Source: Rhodoferax ferrireducens T118 (GTDB lineage Bacteria; Pseudomonadota; Gammaproteobacteria; Burkholderiales; Burkholderiaceae_C). From it: a stretch of 64,000 bases of DNA. The stretch's first letter is position 1. Each line of letters begins with the position of its first letter. Under the pieces are notes generated by a model, which worked only from the letters and a program-made list of their open reading frames with translations, had not been told where the DNA came from and did no database searches. Positions 37,392-46,622 of this stretch are shown here, in pieces. The stretch lies in contig NC_007908.1 in NCBI RefSeq assembly GCF_000013605.1, forward strand, positions 2,046,001 through 2,110,000, written 5' to 3'. Position numbers and translations under genes: made by a program.

Positions 37392-39755
37392 CTATTCGCG
37401 TGTTTTGAGCACACCGACCAGATCCAGCGTATCCACCCGGCGCCGCACAACCAGCGCGCTGACAATGCCGGCGCCAAACACGCACAGGACAGCGTAGGCG
37501 TAGGTGGCGGGGTGGATCACAAAAGGAAAATAAAACTCATCCGTCTTGATCAAGCCAACAATGGTCGATGCCAGAAAGTAGCCCAGTGCCATTCCCAATG
37601 GTGTGGCCAGCGCGATTTCAATCGCCAGTTCGCCCAGCAGAAAGGCTGACACCTCGCCCCGGGTGAATCCCAGCACACGCAGACTGGCCAGTTCCCAGGC
37701 CCGCTCCGCCAGCGCGATACGGGCGTTGTTATAGACCACACCGATGGCGATGACGGTGGCAAATGCGGTCAGAATGCCGCTGAACACCATCAGGTTGCGC
37801 GCGGTGACCTCCTCGATGTTTCGTTTCATGACCGACTTGCTGACGGCAATCGCTACCCGCGGCAGCTCTTTGAGTTCGTTCAATAGCTCTGCGTCATGCC
37901 CACGGTCCACGGCGACGGTGAGCTGATTGACAATATCGCCCTCCCGAAGGAGGGCGTTCAATGCGTGTCTTTCGATATAGGCGTTCATCCCCAGCATCTC
38001 GGTCACGACCCCCGCCACGTTGATGTCCAGCGCCTCACGCCGCCCTTCCAGAAACTCCAGGCGCACGGTGTCGCCCGGCTTGACCTTGAGCCGATCGGCC
38101 AGGCGGTCTGTCAGGAGTAATCCGCTGCGCGGCGGCTTGAAGACCTGACGCTCCAGACCGACGATACGGTGCAATTCGGGCTGTTCAGGTTTTCCCTGGA
38201 TGGCGCCGCGCCAGCTGTGATTGGCGTTGACCAGCCGTGCGGCGACCGTGCGGACTCCTTCCACCGCCGTGACATGCGGCAGTTTGGCCATTTCATGCTG
38301 GATGCGGGTCGGCGTGGCCTCGATCAGACCGATCGATACGTCCCCACGCAGAACCTGATTGAACTGCGTGTCCATCAAGCCCCCGATGGAGTCGCGCCAG
38401 AACGAACCGGTGATCACGATCGCCATCGCGACTGCGATACCAAAGACGGTCAGCGCCGTGCGCAGCGGGCGACGTTCCATGGTGCGCAAAATCATGCGAA
38501 CCGCCGGGGAGAACCAGTGCTGCAAGCCCCAGCGCTCAATCAGCATCGGTTTGTACAGACCAGGAGCGGGTGGGCGCATGGCTTCGGCCGGTGCCAGTCG
38601 CACCGTGGCCCGAATGGCCGTGAGTGTGGCCAGCACCGCCGCCGCCGTGGCCACGCTGATGGCGGCCAGGATCAGTTCGGGCCTGACGCGGTAGCGCAAT
38701 TGCGGGAATCTGAAAAAATCGGCATAAATGCCGACGAACCAGTGCCCCAGCGTGGCGCCAATGGCCAGCCCCAGGGCCAGGCCGAACACCACGATGATCA
38801 GCACCAGTTTCAAATAGTGCAGACCGATGGCCCGGTTCTCGTAACCGAGCGCCTTCAGGGCGGCAATCTGTTCGCGCTGGGTCGCAATCTGCCGGCTCAG
38901 CACCACATTCAACAGAAACCCGGCCACGGCCAGAAAAATGCTCGGCAATACCGTGCCAAGCACGCGCTGCTCCTGGATTTCCGAGTTGAGCATCATGTGG
39001 GACATCTGCTGATCCCGGCCATGGGCGCTGATCCCGCCATAGGGCGTGAGCAAGCGGTCCAGTTGGTCGATGACGGGCCCCTCGGTAGCACCGGGGCCAA
39101 GTCGCACCGCCACCTGGTTGAAAGCGCCTTCCATGTTGTAAGCGGCGGCCAGCGCCTGCCGGTCAATCCAGAAGACGCCGAAGCCGCGTTGATCCGGTGA
39201 GCCGGCCATGCCCGCGAAGATGTACTCGGGCGAGAGCGCAATTCCTACCAGCAGCAGTTCCTCACGCCGGCCGTTGATCAGCGCACCAATGCGGTCGCCA
39301 GGCTTGAGCTGGCGCCCAACCGCAAAGCCCTCTGACACCAGCGCTTCGATGGCGCCACTGTGATGCGCCGCTATCATGCGCCCGCTGCGCAGATGCACCT
39401 TGTTCAGGCGCTGCGGTGAGCGCGCGTCAAGCCCGATCAAGCGGCCAATGATGGGGTCGGCCACGTTCGGTATGGTGATCGGCACAAGCTCGGTCAGCGA
39501 AGTTTCCACATGGGCCGCGCCGGCAATGGTCTCAAACTGGCGCTCCAGCGAGAGGGGTGCCCGTTTGAGCGTGGCAAACACATCGGCAAAGCGGGCATCG
39601 GCGTAATAAAGATCGCGTGACCAGGACAAGGCATCGTAGGCGCTGAAGGTCGTGATAAATCCTGCCACGCTGCTGGCGACCACCAACGCGATGGTCAGCG
39701 CCTGGCTCCACATCAAGCGCAAATCGCGCAGCAGCTTGCGGTCAAGGGCTTTCAC
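37392..39755 (-). CDS. FtsX/MacB-like ABC transporter permease, two FtsX domains
   Basis: 787 residues, the double-length permease form. One helix is near the N-terminus, followed by a periplasmic region, a first FtsX block (about 270-390, LPSIFLAVAGFLLNVVLS), a second start-like helix near 440, a second periplasmic region, and a second FtsX block (about 665-780, LMVFSGILTAFATVIAIG). It acts with the ATPase and adaptor in the same minus-strand operon. The cargo is unknown; lipids, peptides or macrolides are possible. Confidence 0.88.
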   Translation of the reverse strand: MKALDRKLLRDLRLMWSQALTIALVVASSVAGFITTFSAYDALSWSRDLYYADARFADVFATLKRAPLSLERQFETIAGAAHVETSLTELVPITIPNVADPIIGRLIGLDARSPQRLNKVHLRSGRMIAAHHSGAIEALVSEGFAVGRQLKPGDRIGALINGRREELLLVGIALSPEYIFAGMAGSPDQRGFGVFWIDRQALAAAYNMEGAFNQVAVRLGPGATEGPVIDQLDRLLTPYGGISAHGRDQQMSHMMLNSEIQEQRVLGTVLPSIFLAVAGFLLNVVLSRQIATQREQIAALKALGYENRAIGLHYLKLVLIIVVFGLALGLAIGATLGHWFVGIYADFFRFPQLRYRVRPELILAAISVATAAAVLATLTAIRATVRLAPAEAMRPPAPGLYKPMLIERWGLQHWFSPAVRMILRTMERRPLRTALTVFGIAVAMAIVITGSFWRDSIGGLMDTQFNQVLRGDVSIGLIEATPTRIQHEMAKLPHVTAVEGVRTVAARLVNANHSWRGAIQGKPEQPELHRIVGLERQVFKPPRSGLLLTDRLADRLKVKPGDTVRLEFLEGRREALDINVAGVVTEMLGMNAYIERHALNALLREGDIVNQLTVAVDRGHDAELLNELKELPRVAIAVSKSVMKRNIEEVTARNLMVFSGILTAFATVIAIGVVYNNARIALAERAWELASLRVLGFTRGEVSAFLLGELAIEIALATPLGMALGYFLASTIVGLIKTDEFYFPFVIHPATYAYAVLCVFGAGIVSALVVRRRVDTLDLVGVLKTRE

Positions 39756-39765
39756 CCGGGCACCT

Positions 39766-40530
<765 letters not shown>

Positions 40531-40645
40531 GGTCTGGGCCTTGCGGTTGGCGATTTCGGATCACAGTGTGTCATGCATCGGGACGACGGCAATTGATGTT
40601 TGTCATGTATCCGCGGCTTGTGCCATGACTGGGATAATTCAGCCC

Positions 40646-41641
40646 ATGCTGAGCCCGAAACCCGTTCCCCCCGACCGCTGGAGGCTGTCCGTTGCCCCGA
40701 TGCTGGACTGGACCGATCGCCATTGCCGTTATTTCCATCGCCTGCTCACACAGCATGCGCTGCTTTACACCGAGATGGTGACGACTGGCGCCCTGATTTA
40801 TGGCGACGTGTCACGTCACCTGCGCTACAACGAGCAAGAACATCCAGTCGCATTGCAGTTGGGTGGCAGCGAACCGGCCGACCTGGCGCGGTGTGCCAAG
40901 CTCGGTGAAGAGTGGGGTTATGACGAGGTCAACTTGAACTGTGGCTGCCCGAGCGAGCGGGTGCAGCGCGGCGCGTTTGGCGCCTGCCTGATGGCTGAGC
41001 CGCAGCTGGTGGCGGATTGCGTCAAGGCGATGGTGGATGTGGTGTCGGTGCCGGTCACCGTGAAACACCGAATTGGCATCGACAAAACCGAGAGTTACGA
41101 ATTCGTGCGTGATTTTGTTGGCAGCGTCAGCGAGGCCGGCTGTCGCACTTTCATCGTGCACGCCCGCAATGCCTGGCTCAAGGGTCTGAGTCCAAAAGAA
41201 AACCGTGACGTGCCGCCCCTGCGCTATGAGCTGGCCTACCAGCTCAAACGCGATTTTCCCTCGCTCGTCATCGTCATCAATGGCGGCATCACCAGCAGCG
41301 CGCAGATCGCCGGGCACCTGTTGCACCTGGACGGCGTGATGCTGGGGCGCGAGGCCTATCACAACCCGTGGTGGCTGGCTTCCTGGGATGCGACGTTCTT
41401 CGGCGCTGACGCGACAGAAACCACCCGCGAGCAGGTCGAGCAGCAGATGTGCGACTACATGACGCGCGAAGCCGCCGAGCACGGCACACCCTGGCCCACC
41501 ATGGCCCGCCACATGCTGGGCTTGCGTCACGGACTGCCGGGTGCGCGTCACTGGCGCCAGGTCTGGAGTGATCACAAGCTCAAGGGGCTGCCTGCGCATG
41601 ATGTGATGGCCCTGGCGCACACCCCGGTGCCGGCCACGTAA
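40646..41641 (+). CDS. dusA: tRNA-dihydrouridine(20/20a) synthase DusA
   Basis: 331 residues from ATG 40646 (MLSPKPVPPDRWRLSVAPML); ATG 40625 is in frame. FMN-binding TIM barrel with SVAPMLDWTDRHCRYF and the catalytic Cys in NLNCGCPSERVQRGAFGACL, which is the DusA-specific sequence. It reduces U20/U20a in tRNA. It is followed by a dispersed repeat. Confidence 0.94.
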   Translation: MLSPKPVPPDRWRLSVAPMLDWTDRHCRYFHRLLTQHALLYTEMVTTGALIYGDVSRHLRYNEQEHPVALQLGGSEPADLARCAKLGEEWGYDEVNLNCGCPSERVQRGAFGACLMAEPQLVADCVKAMVDVVSVPVTVKHRIGIDKTESYEFVRDFVGSVSEAGCRTFIVHARNAWLKGLSPKENRDVPPLRYELAYQLKRDFPSLVIVINGGITSSAQIAGHLLHLDGVMLGREAYHNPWWLASWDATFFGADATETTREQVEQQMCDYMTREAAEHGTPWPTMARHMLGLRHGLPGARHWRQVWSDHKLKGLPAHDVMALAHTPVPAT

Positions 41642-41673
41642 GCCACACCCGTTTCCGGTCTTTATACAAAATC

Positions 41674-41722
41674 AGGCTTTAGCCCCCGTCGGTATTGCGC
41701 ATGAAGCTATAAAAGATGTAGC
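41674..41722 (-). repeat. Dispersed repeat, copy 5 (after dusA)
   Basis: On the minus strand it begins GCTACATCTTTTATAGC and ends CGACGGGGGCTAAAGCCTG. It lies 32 nt after the dusA stop. Confidence 0.7.
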
Positions 41723-41782
41723 AATTCAGGCGCTCGACCTTGGCACGTTGCTTTGCGCTGCACGTAAGCCTATAGTGTTCTT

Positions 41783-41853
41783 GGCGATCACGTTCACGCA
41801 CCTGTTACGGCAAACAGGTGGCATGTAAGGTGGATCGCCATCCCCAACCGGGG
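41783..41853 (+). ncRNA. Structured 5' leader of the DUF3330 gene
   Basis: Three nested or consecutive stems are visible. The outer stem is GGCGATCAC (41783) with GTGGATCGCC (41830-41839), with one bulged base. Inside it, CACCTGTT-ACGGCA-AACAGGTG (41799-41820) is a perfect 8-bp hairpin. Then CCCC-AACC-GGGG lies at 41842-41853. The ribosome site TGGAG and ATG follow 40 nt later. It resembles no riboswitch class I know. Confidence 0.45.
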
Positions 41854-41893
41854 AGGGAAACGAGTTGGATGGTTTGATTAACTGGAGACAGCT

Positions 41894-42088
41894 ATGACAA
41901 CAAATGACACACCGGTCAAAGTGGAACAAGTTGCATGCGAGATCTGCCTGAAGGAAGTGCCGATAAGCGAAGCCGTCGTTCCTGAAGCGACAGACTACGT
42001 GGCGCATTTTTGCGGACTGGACTGCTATCAAAAGTGGAAGGACCAGCGCGATGAGACGGATGCGCCAGTCGAAAAGTCTGGCTCATGA
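41894..42088 (+). CDS. DUF3330-type small Cys-rich protein
   Basis: 64 residues. CEICLKEVPISEA and YVAHFCGLDCYQKW give a CxxC...CxxxC arrangement typical of a small zinc-ribbon-like fold; the sequence matches my recollection of DUF3330 proteins, best known from mer transposons. There are no mer genes or transposase nearby. It is monocistronic, with a structured leader before it and tandem repeats after it. Confidence 0.75.
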   Translation: MTTNDTPVKVEQVACEICLKEVPISEAVVPEATDYVAHFCGLDCYQKWKDQRDETDAPVEKSGS

Positions 42089-42091
42089 TGT

Positions 42092-42248
42092 CTTGACGTG
42101 TTGAGGAGGGAGCTTGTTCGCCTTGAAGTGTTGAGGACAGAGCTTGTTCGCTTCGCTTGACTGCGGTCTGTCCCGCAAGCTTTTTGGTCTTGCTCTGACC
42201 CGCAAGTTTTTTGGTTTCGGCCTGTCCTGCAAGCTCAAGAATGGTCAT
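42092..42248. repeat. Two short tandem repeat arrays (30 bp x2, 27 bp x3)
   Basis: Units 42092-42121 and 42122-42151 agree at 27 of 30 bases. Units starting at 42168, 42195 and 42222 are 27 bp and share CTGxCCCGCAAG. The third unit is partial and runs into the EamA stop region. On the minus strand the 27-bp units would encode LAGQ-x-x-TKK repeats, though in a different frame from the EamA gene. Confidence 0.7.
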
Positions 42249-43227
42249 GCCGGTGATGAATATCCGGGAAGTGCGGGTGGCTGTGCTGCAGGGTGCCGTG
42301 CCAGTGCGGATGCTCATGTCGCTCCGTCAGGTGCAACCAGAGCCCCGCGGCCATGAGCAGACCGGCGCCCCAGAACAAGGGCGACGTGCTCTCACCGAAC
42401 ACGCCAATGGCGATGCCTGCCCCCACGAAGGGTGCCGCGCCGAAGTAAGCGCCGGTGCGCGCCGCACCCAAACCGCGCAGGGCCAGCACGAACAGCGCCA
42501 AGCTGATGCCGTAGCCCACAAAACCAATCAGCAGGACCGGCCCCACCACGCGCCACGGTGGCAGAGATTGGCCCAGCGCCAAAGCCAATCCGATGTTGAC
42601 CAGCGCAGCAACGATTCCTTTCAGGCCCGCAATAAACAAGGCATCCGAGTTGGAAACCTGGCGCGTCAGGTTGTTGTCCAGTGCCCAGCACAGGCAGGCG
42701 CCCACAATCAATGCGGCTCCCGCGCCGCCATGGTTTGTGCCAACCGCAGGGCCGGGCCAGGACAACAAAAGCCCGCCCGCCACAATCAGCGCCATGCCCA
42801 ACACCACGCGCCGGTTGGCGTTTTCTTTGAAGACGAACCAGGCCAGCAGCGCCGTCAACACGCCTTCCAGGTTAAGCAGCAGGGACGCCGCCGCCGCGCT
42901 GGTGCTCGCCAGGCCCAGCATCAGCAAGGTCGGCCCCACCACGCCGCCGCAGCCGATGGCGGTTAACAGCCATGGCCATTCGCGGCGCGCCAGGCCAGGA
43001 CTGTGCCAACCGTGGTCGCGCAGAACGCGCAAGGCCAGCAAGCCGACACCACTGCCCAAATACAGCAAGCCCGCCAGCAGCAGGGCCGACATGTCGCCGA
43101 CAAATTGCTTGGCCAAGGGCGTACTGGCCCCAAACAGGGCGGCGGCGGCCAATGCCGCCAGCACGGCGCTGGATCCCTTGTGCGTTTTCACCTTGATGTA
43201 CCTTGCCTCGGTTGTATCAGAAGCCAC
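42235..43227 (-). CDS. EamA-family (DMT) transporter with His-rich C-terminal tail
   Basis: 330 residues from GTG 43227; GTG 43191 with AAGG upstream is an alternative. Ten predicted helices form two EamA repeats. The C-terminus after about residue 300 is HEHPHWHGTLQHSHPHFPD followed by HHRHDHS, with more than ten His in 30 residues, unusual for EamA permeases and suggesting metal binding or metal export. It is divergent from the MFS gene. Confidence 0.85.
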   Translation of the reverse strand: MASDTTEARYIKVKTHKGSSAVLAALAAAALFGASTPLAKQFVGDMSALLLAGLLYLGSGVGLLALRVLRDHGWHSPGLARREWPWLLTAIGCGGVVGPTLLMLGLASTSAAAASLLLNLEGVLTALLAWFVFKENANRRVVLGMALIVAGGLLLSWPGPAVGTNHGGAGAALIVGACLCWALDNNLTRQVSNSDALFIAGLKGIVAALVNIGLALALGQSLPPWRVVGPVLLIGFVGYGISLALFVLALRGLGAARTGAYFGAAPFVGAGIAIGVFGESTSPLFWGAGLLMAAGLWLHLTERHEHPHWHGTLQHSHPHFPDIHHRHDHS

Positions 43228-43232
43228 AATAT

Positions 43233-43281
43233 GCTATATAAATAATAGCTATATATGTATATTCTACGGGGGCCACAGGCC
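43233..43281 (+). repeat. Dispersed repeat, copy 6 (between EamA and MFS genes)
   Basis: GCTATATAAATAATAGC followed by TCTACGGGGGCCACAGGCC; plus orientation, in the promoter region shared by two divergent transporter genes. Confidence 0.75.
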
Positions 43282-43372
43282 AATTTTGTATAAACTTTGA
43301 CCGAATGTTGGTGGCGCGGGTGAATGGGGGGTGCGCTCTGCGCGGTTGAAACGATTCACTTACCATCGCAGC

Positions 43373-44593
43373 ATGACCAGTACCTCCCTTCATTTACCCC
43401 TCGCCGTGCCGCTCAAACAGGATGCCACCATCATTGGCCTTGTCGGCCTGGCCCATGCCAGTTCCCATTTTGCCCATCTGTTGCTGGCGCCGCTGTTTCC
43501 GGTGTTTATGACCGAGTTTGGTTTGAGCTACGCCGAGTTGGGATTGCTGATGACCACGTTTTTCGTGGTTTCGGGGCTGGGGCAGGCCTCTGCCGGTTTT
43601 GCGGTGGATCGGCTCGGCGCCAGGCCGCTGCTGTTTGTGGCGCTGGGGATTTTTGTGCTGGCGTGTGGCGCGGCGTCCCTGGTGACGGGTTACGCAGGCT
43701 TGGTCGGCGTGGCAGCGCTGGCGGGCTTGGGCAATGCCATTTTTCATCCGGTTGATTTCACTATTTTGAATCAAAGAGTCTCCGCCCCGCGGCTGGGCCA
43801 TGCCTTCAGCGCCCACGGCTTGACCGGCTATCTGGGCTGGGCCGCGGCCCCGGTCTTTCTGGTCACGCTGAGCAGTCTGTACAACTGGCGCACGGCCTAT
43901 CTGGCCGCCGCGGTGATGTATGTCGGCATTCTGGTGTGGCTGATTTTGCAGCGCGACAAACTGAGCACCCAGGTGGCGGTGCAGCATGCAGACGTTGGGG
44001 CAGAACACAGTATGGCGTTCATGAAGTTGCCGGTGGTGTGGTGGTGCTTTGCCTTCTTTCTGTTCTCCACCATGACGCTGGCGGTGGTGCAAAGCTTTTC
44101 GGTCTCCATTCTCAAAGCCATGCACGGCGTCAGCTTTGAGGCCGCTACCCTGACGCTGACTGCCTACATGTTGTGCGGCGCGGTGGGTATCTTTGTGGGC
44201 GGATTTGTGGCGGCGCGCACTGGACATAGTGATCGTGTGGTTGCCATGTCGATGGCGGTGGCCGCTGTGTTGCTGGCGCTGTGTGGCACCGGCCTTTTGG
44301 GTGCCACGGGCACCATGGTGGTGCTGGCGGGTACGGGATTTGCGGTCGGGATTGGCGGGCCGTCACGCGACATGATGATCAAAAATGCCACGCCCCAGGG
44401 CGCCACGGGCCGGGTTTATGGTCTGGTGTATTCGGGTCTGGATACCGGCTTCGCGCTATCGCCCTTTGTGTTTGGCGTGTTCATGGACCGGGGCTGGTAT
44501 GGCGCAACGCTGTTCGGTGCAGCGGCGGTGCTGCTGCTGAGTGTGGTGGCGGCGCTGGGGGTGGGCCAGAGGACGGCGCGGTCAAGAAGGTAG
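43373..44593 (+). CDS. MFS transporter (fosmidomycin-resistance-like)
   Basis: 406 residues from ATG 43373; an in-frame GTG at 43331 adds 14 residues. Twelve predicted helices with the motif-A-like loop DRLGARPLLF after helix 2, HPVDFTILNQRVSAPRLGHAF in the first half, and IGGPSRDMMIKNATPQGATG in the second half, as in the Fsr branch of MFS antiporters. The substrate is unknown. It is followed by the DUF190 gene on the same strand. Confidence 0.85.
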   Translation: MTSTSLHLPLAVPLKQDATIIGLVGLAHASSHFAHLLLAPLFPVFMTEFGLSYAELGLLMTTFFVVSGLGQASAGFAVDRLGARPLLFVALGIFVLACGAASLVTGYAGLVGVAALAGLGNAIFHPVDFTILNQRVSAPRLGHAFSAHGLTGYLGWAAAPVFLVTLSSLYNWRTAYLAAAVMYVGILVWLILQRDKLSTQVAVQHADVGAEHSMAFMKLPVVWWCFAFFLFSTMTLAVVQSFSVSILKAMHGVSFEAATLTLTAYMLCGAVGIFVGGFVAARTGHSDRVVAMSMAVAAVLLALCGTGLLGATGTMVVLAGTGFAVGIGGPSRDMMIKNATPQGATGRVYGLVYSGLDTGFALSPFVFGVFMDRGWYGATLFGAAAVLLLSVVAALGVGQRTARSRR

Positions 44594-44708
44594 CTTGTGG
44601 CGCGGGCTGGCGCGGCCATTGGCGCACACGGCGCGGGTTCCTGGCTGATGCTGCCGGGAGTGGCATCTGTGGCACTATTGAAACCACCTTGATTTGAAGG
44701 AGACCATC

Positions 44709-45026
44709 TTGCAAGGCTATCAACTGACTTTTTTCACTCAACAGGATCGAAGGCATGGCTGGACGCCTCTCGGGGAATGGCTGCTGAAAGAAGCCCGTAA
44801 TCTCGGTGTCGGTGGTGCGACCTTGAGCGCCGCTGCGGAGGGCTTCGGACGCGACGGCAAGCTGCACTCGGCGCACTTCATCGACATGGCCGATCAACCC
44901 CTGGAGGTCACGATGGCGCTCAGTGCGGCGGATGCCGAACGTATGTTTCAGCGGCTGCGCGAGGAGAAAATCAATGTGTTCTTTGTGAAGGCACCGATTG
45001 AATTTGGCATGACCGGCGAGCTGTAA
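44709..45026 (+). CDS. DUF190 domain protein
   Basis: 105 residues from TTG 44709, chosen because AAGGAG lies 6 nt upstream. The sequence (GYQLTFFTQQDRRHGWTPLG, then ARNLGVGGATLSAAAEGFG) is the ferredoxin-like DUF190/PII-like family, often found beside CrcB fluoride channels. No crcB is present here. The role is unknown, possibly ligand sensing. Confidence 0.8.
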   Translation: MQGYQLTFFTQQDRRHGWTPLGEWLLKEARNLGVGGATLSAAAEGFGRDGKLHSAHFIDMADQPLEVTMALSAADAERMFQRLREEKINVFFVKAPIEFGMTGEL

Positions 45027-45228
45027 GTGTCTCTGTTGACGCCCCGGCACGCGCCGGGCGCATTGCCAACTACAAGCGGCTGCGGGAGATCAATCGCGCT
45101 GTCTCCGTTATTCTGTTGACCGGTACCGTCGGGCCGTCCGAGGTGGCAAAATCGCCAGTCCTGATTTGCCAGCCACTGAGGACAGGCAAGTCAATCGCTG
45201 CTTGCCAGCCATTACGTTCCCATCTTTC

Positions 45229-46485
45229 ATGAAATTTTCACGCCAGGGCACGCTCGGCATTGACTTCGGCACTTCAAATTCGGCCATGGCCTGGGCACCT
45301 GCGGACGGCCAGGCGCGCTTGATTGCGCTGGAAGGCGAGTCGGCGTCGATGCCGACGGCCGTGTTCTACAACACGGAAGAGGTCAGCACCCATTTCGGGC
45401 GGGATGCCCTGGCGCAGTACCTCAACGGTACCGAGGGCCGGCTGATGCGTTCGCTCAAGAGTCTCCTGGGCAGCTCGCTGTTGCTGGAGTCGACACTCAT
45501 CAACCACCGACAGATCAGTTTCCAGGACATCATCGCCACATTCCTGGCGACGCTGCGTGCGCGCGCCGCGCTGGCGCTGGGCGCAGAGCCTGGACGTGTG
45601 GTGATGGGACGGCCGGTGCATTTTGTCGATGATGACCCGGTGCGTGATGCATTGGCCCAGCAGTCCCTGCGGGAGGCCGCGCAGGCGGCCGGATTTGATG
45701 ACGTGTCGTTTCAGTTGGAGCCCATTGCTGCGGCGCTGGACTATGAGCGGCGCCTCACGCGTGAAAGCACGGTGCTGGTGGCGGACCTGGGGGGCGGGAC
45801 TTCGGACTTCAGCGTGGTTCGCCTGGGGCCGGGGCGCATGGCCCAGGCCGACCGAACGGGGGACGTGTTGGGCACGACCGGTGTGCACATCGGGGGCACC
45901 GACTTTGACCAAAAACTCAGCCTGGAGCAGGTGATGCCGCTGTTGGGCTATCGCCAGTTGGGGCCGCAGCAGCGTGAGGTGCCCAGCCGGATTTTTTTCA
46001 GTCTGTCCACCTGGCATCTGATCAACTGGCTGTACCCGCAGCGTGCCCTGAGCCAGGCCCGGGCGCTGCGCACCAATTATGCTGACCCGCATTTGCACCA
46101 GCGCCTGATGAACGTGCTCACGCACCGCCATGGGCACCGCATTGCCAATCAGGTTGAGCAGGCCAAGATTCATTGTTCGCAGGCGAACGGCGATACGGCG
46201 GTGGATCTGTCGTATGTCGAGGCGGGTCTGGCCGCGCCCATGGGTGTCGCCGACATGCGAGAGCACTTGGCAGCTTTGCTGGCACGGACCGTCGCGTGCG
46301 CGCGGGAATGTGTGCGGCGCGCCGGCTTGAGCGATGCTTCAATTGACGCCATCTACCTGACCGGCGGCTCATCGGCATTGCGGCCGTTCCAACAGGCCCT
46401 GCAAACTGAATTTGCGGGCGTGTCGGTGGTGGAGGGTGACCTCTTTGGCGGTGTGGCCTCAGGCCTGGCGTACAGCCGTGCGTGA
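45229..46485 (+). CDS. Short Hsp70-family protein (YegD-like)
   Basis: 418 residues from ATG 45229. The ATPase motifs are phosphate-1 GIDFGTSNSAMAW, phosphate-2 VLVADLGGGTSDFSVV and adenosine IYLTGGSSALRP. The C-terminal substrate-binding domain of DnaK is missing, and the length fits the YegD group. Its role in the cell is poorly defined. A terminator lies about 90 nt downstream, shared with the convergent peptide-binding gene. Confidence 0.88.
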   Translation: MKFSRQGTLGIDFGTSNSAMAWAPADGQARLIALEGESASMPTAVFYNTEEVSTHFGRDALAQYLNGTEGRLMRSLKSLLGSSLLLESTLINHRQISFQDIIATFLATLRARAALALGAEPGRVVMGRPVHFVDDDPVRDALAQQSLREAAQAAGFDDVSFQLEPIAAALDYERRLTRESTVLVADLGGGTSDFSVVRLGPGRMAQADRTGDVLGTTGVHIGGTDFDQKLSLEQVMPLLGYRQLGPQQREVPSRIFFSLSTWHLINWLYPQRALSQARALRTNYADPHLHQRLMNVLTHRHGHRIANQVEQAKIHCSQANGDTAVDLSYVEAGLAAPMGVADMREHLAALLARTVACARECVRRAGLSDASIDAIYLTGGSSALRPFQQALQTEFAGVSVVEGDLFGGVASGLAYSRA

Positions 46486-46523
46486 CTGGCGCAACCGGTC
46501 CCGCTGCCGGCGCTGAGAATAAT

Positions 46524-46562
46524 TGATAGCTGTTGAAGCAATAAACACGCGGCTGTAGCCTG
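46524..46562 (-). repeat. Degenerate dispersed repeat, copy 7
   Basis: GATAGCTGTTGAAGCAATAA followed by ACGCGGCTGTAGCCTG resembles the other copies at both ends but is diverged in the middle; assignment to the family is tentative. Confidence 0.4.
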
Positions 46563-46573
46563 ATTTGACATAA

Positions 46574-46599
46574 AAAAAGCCGGTGTGAACCGGCTTTTT
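46574..46599. terminator. Bidirectional terminator between Hsp70 and peptide-binding genes
   Basis: AAAAAGCCGG-TGTGAA-CCGGCTTTTT, a perfect 10-bp stem with A and T flanks, placed between two convergent genes. Confidence 0.85.
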
Positions 46600-46622
46600 G
46601 TTGTCAGCGCAAGATGCGCGGC

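Noticed and set aside
41783..41853. Identification of the DUF3330 leader as a c-di-GMP or fluoride riboswitch
   Set aside because: The conserved cores of those classes are not present; only generic stems can be supported.
42092..42248. Possible small CRISPR-like array
   Set aside because: Units are directly adjacent with no spacers and diverge from each other; no cas genes are present. They are simple tandem repeats.
41916..42317. A 133-codon minus-strand frame with LAGQ repeats
   Set aside because: It overlaps the DUF3330 gene on the other strand and the EamA end in another frame, and lacks a ribosome site; most likely not a gene.
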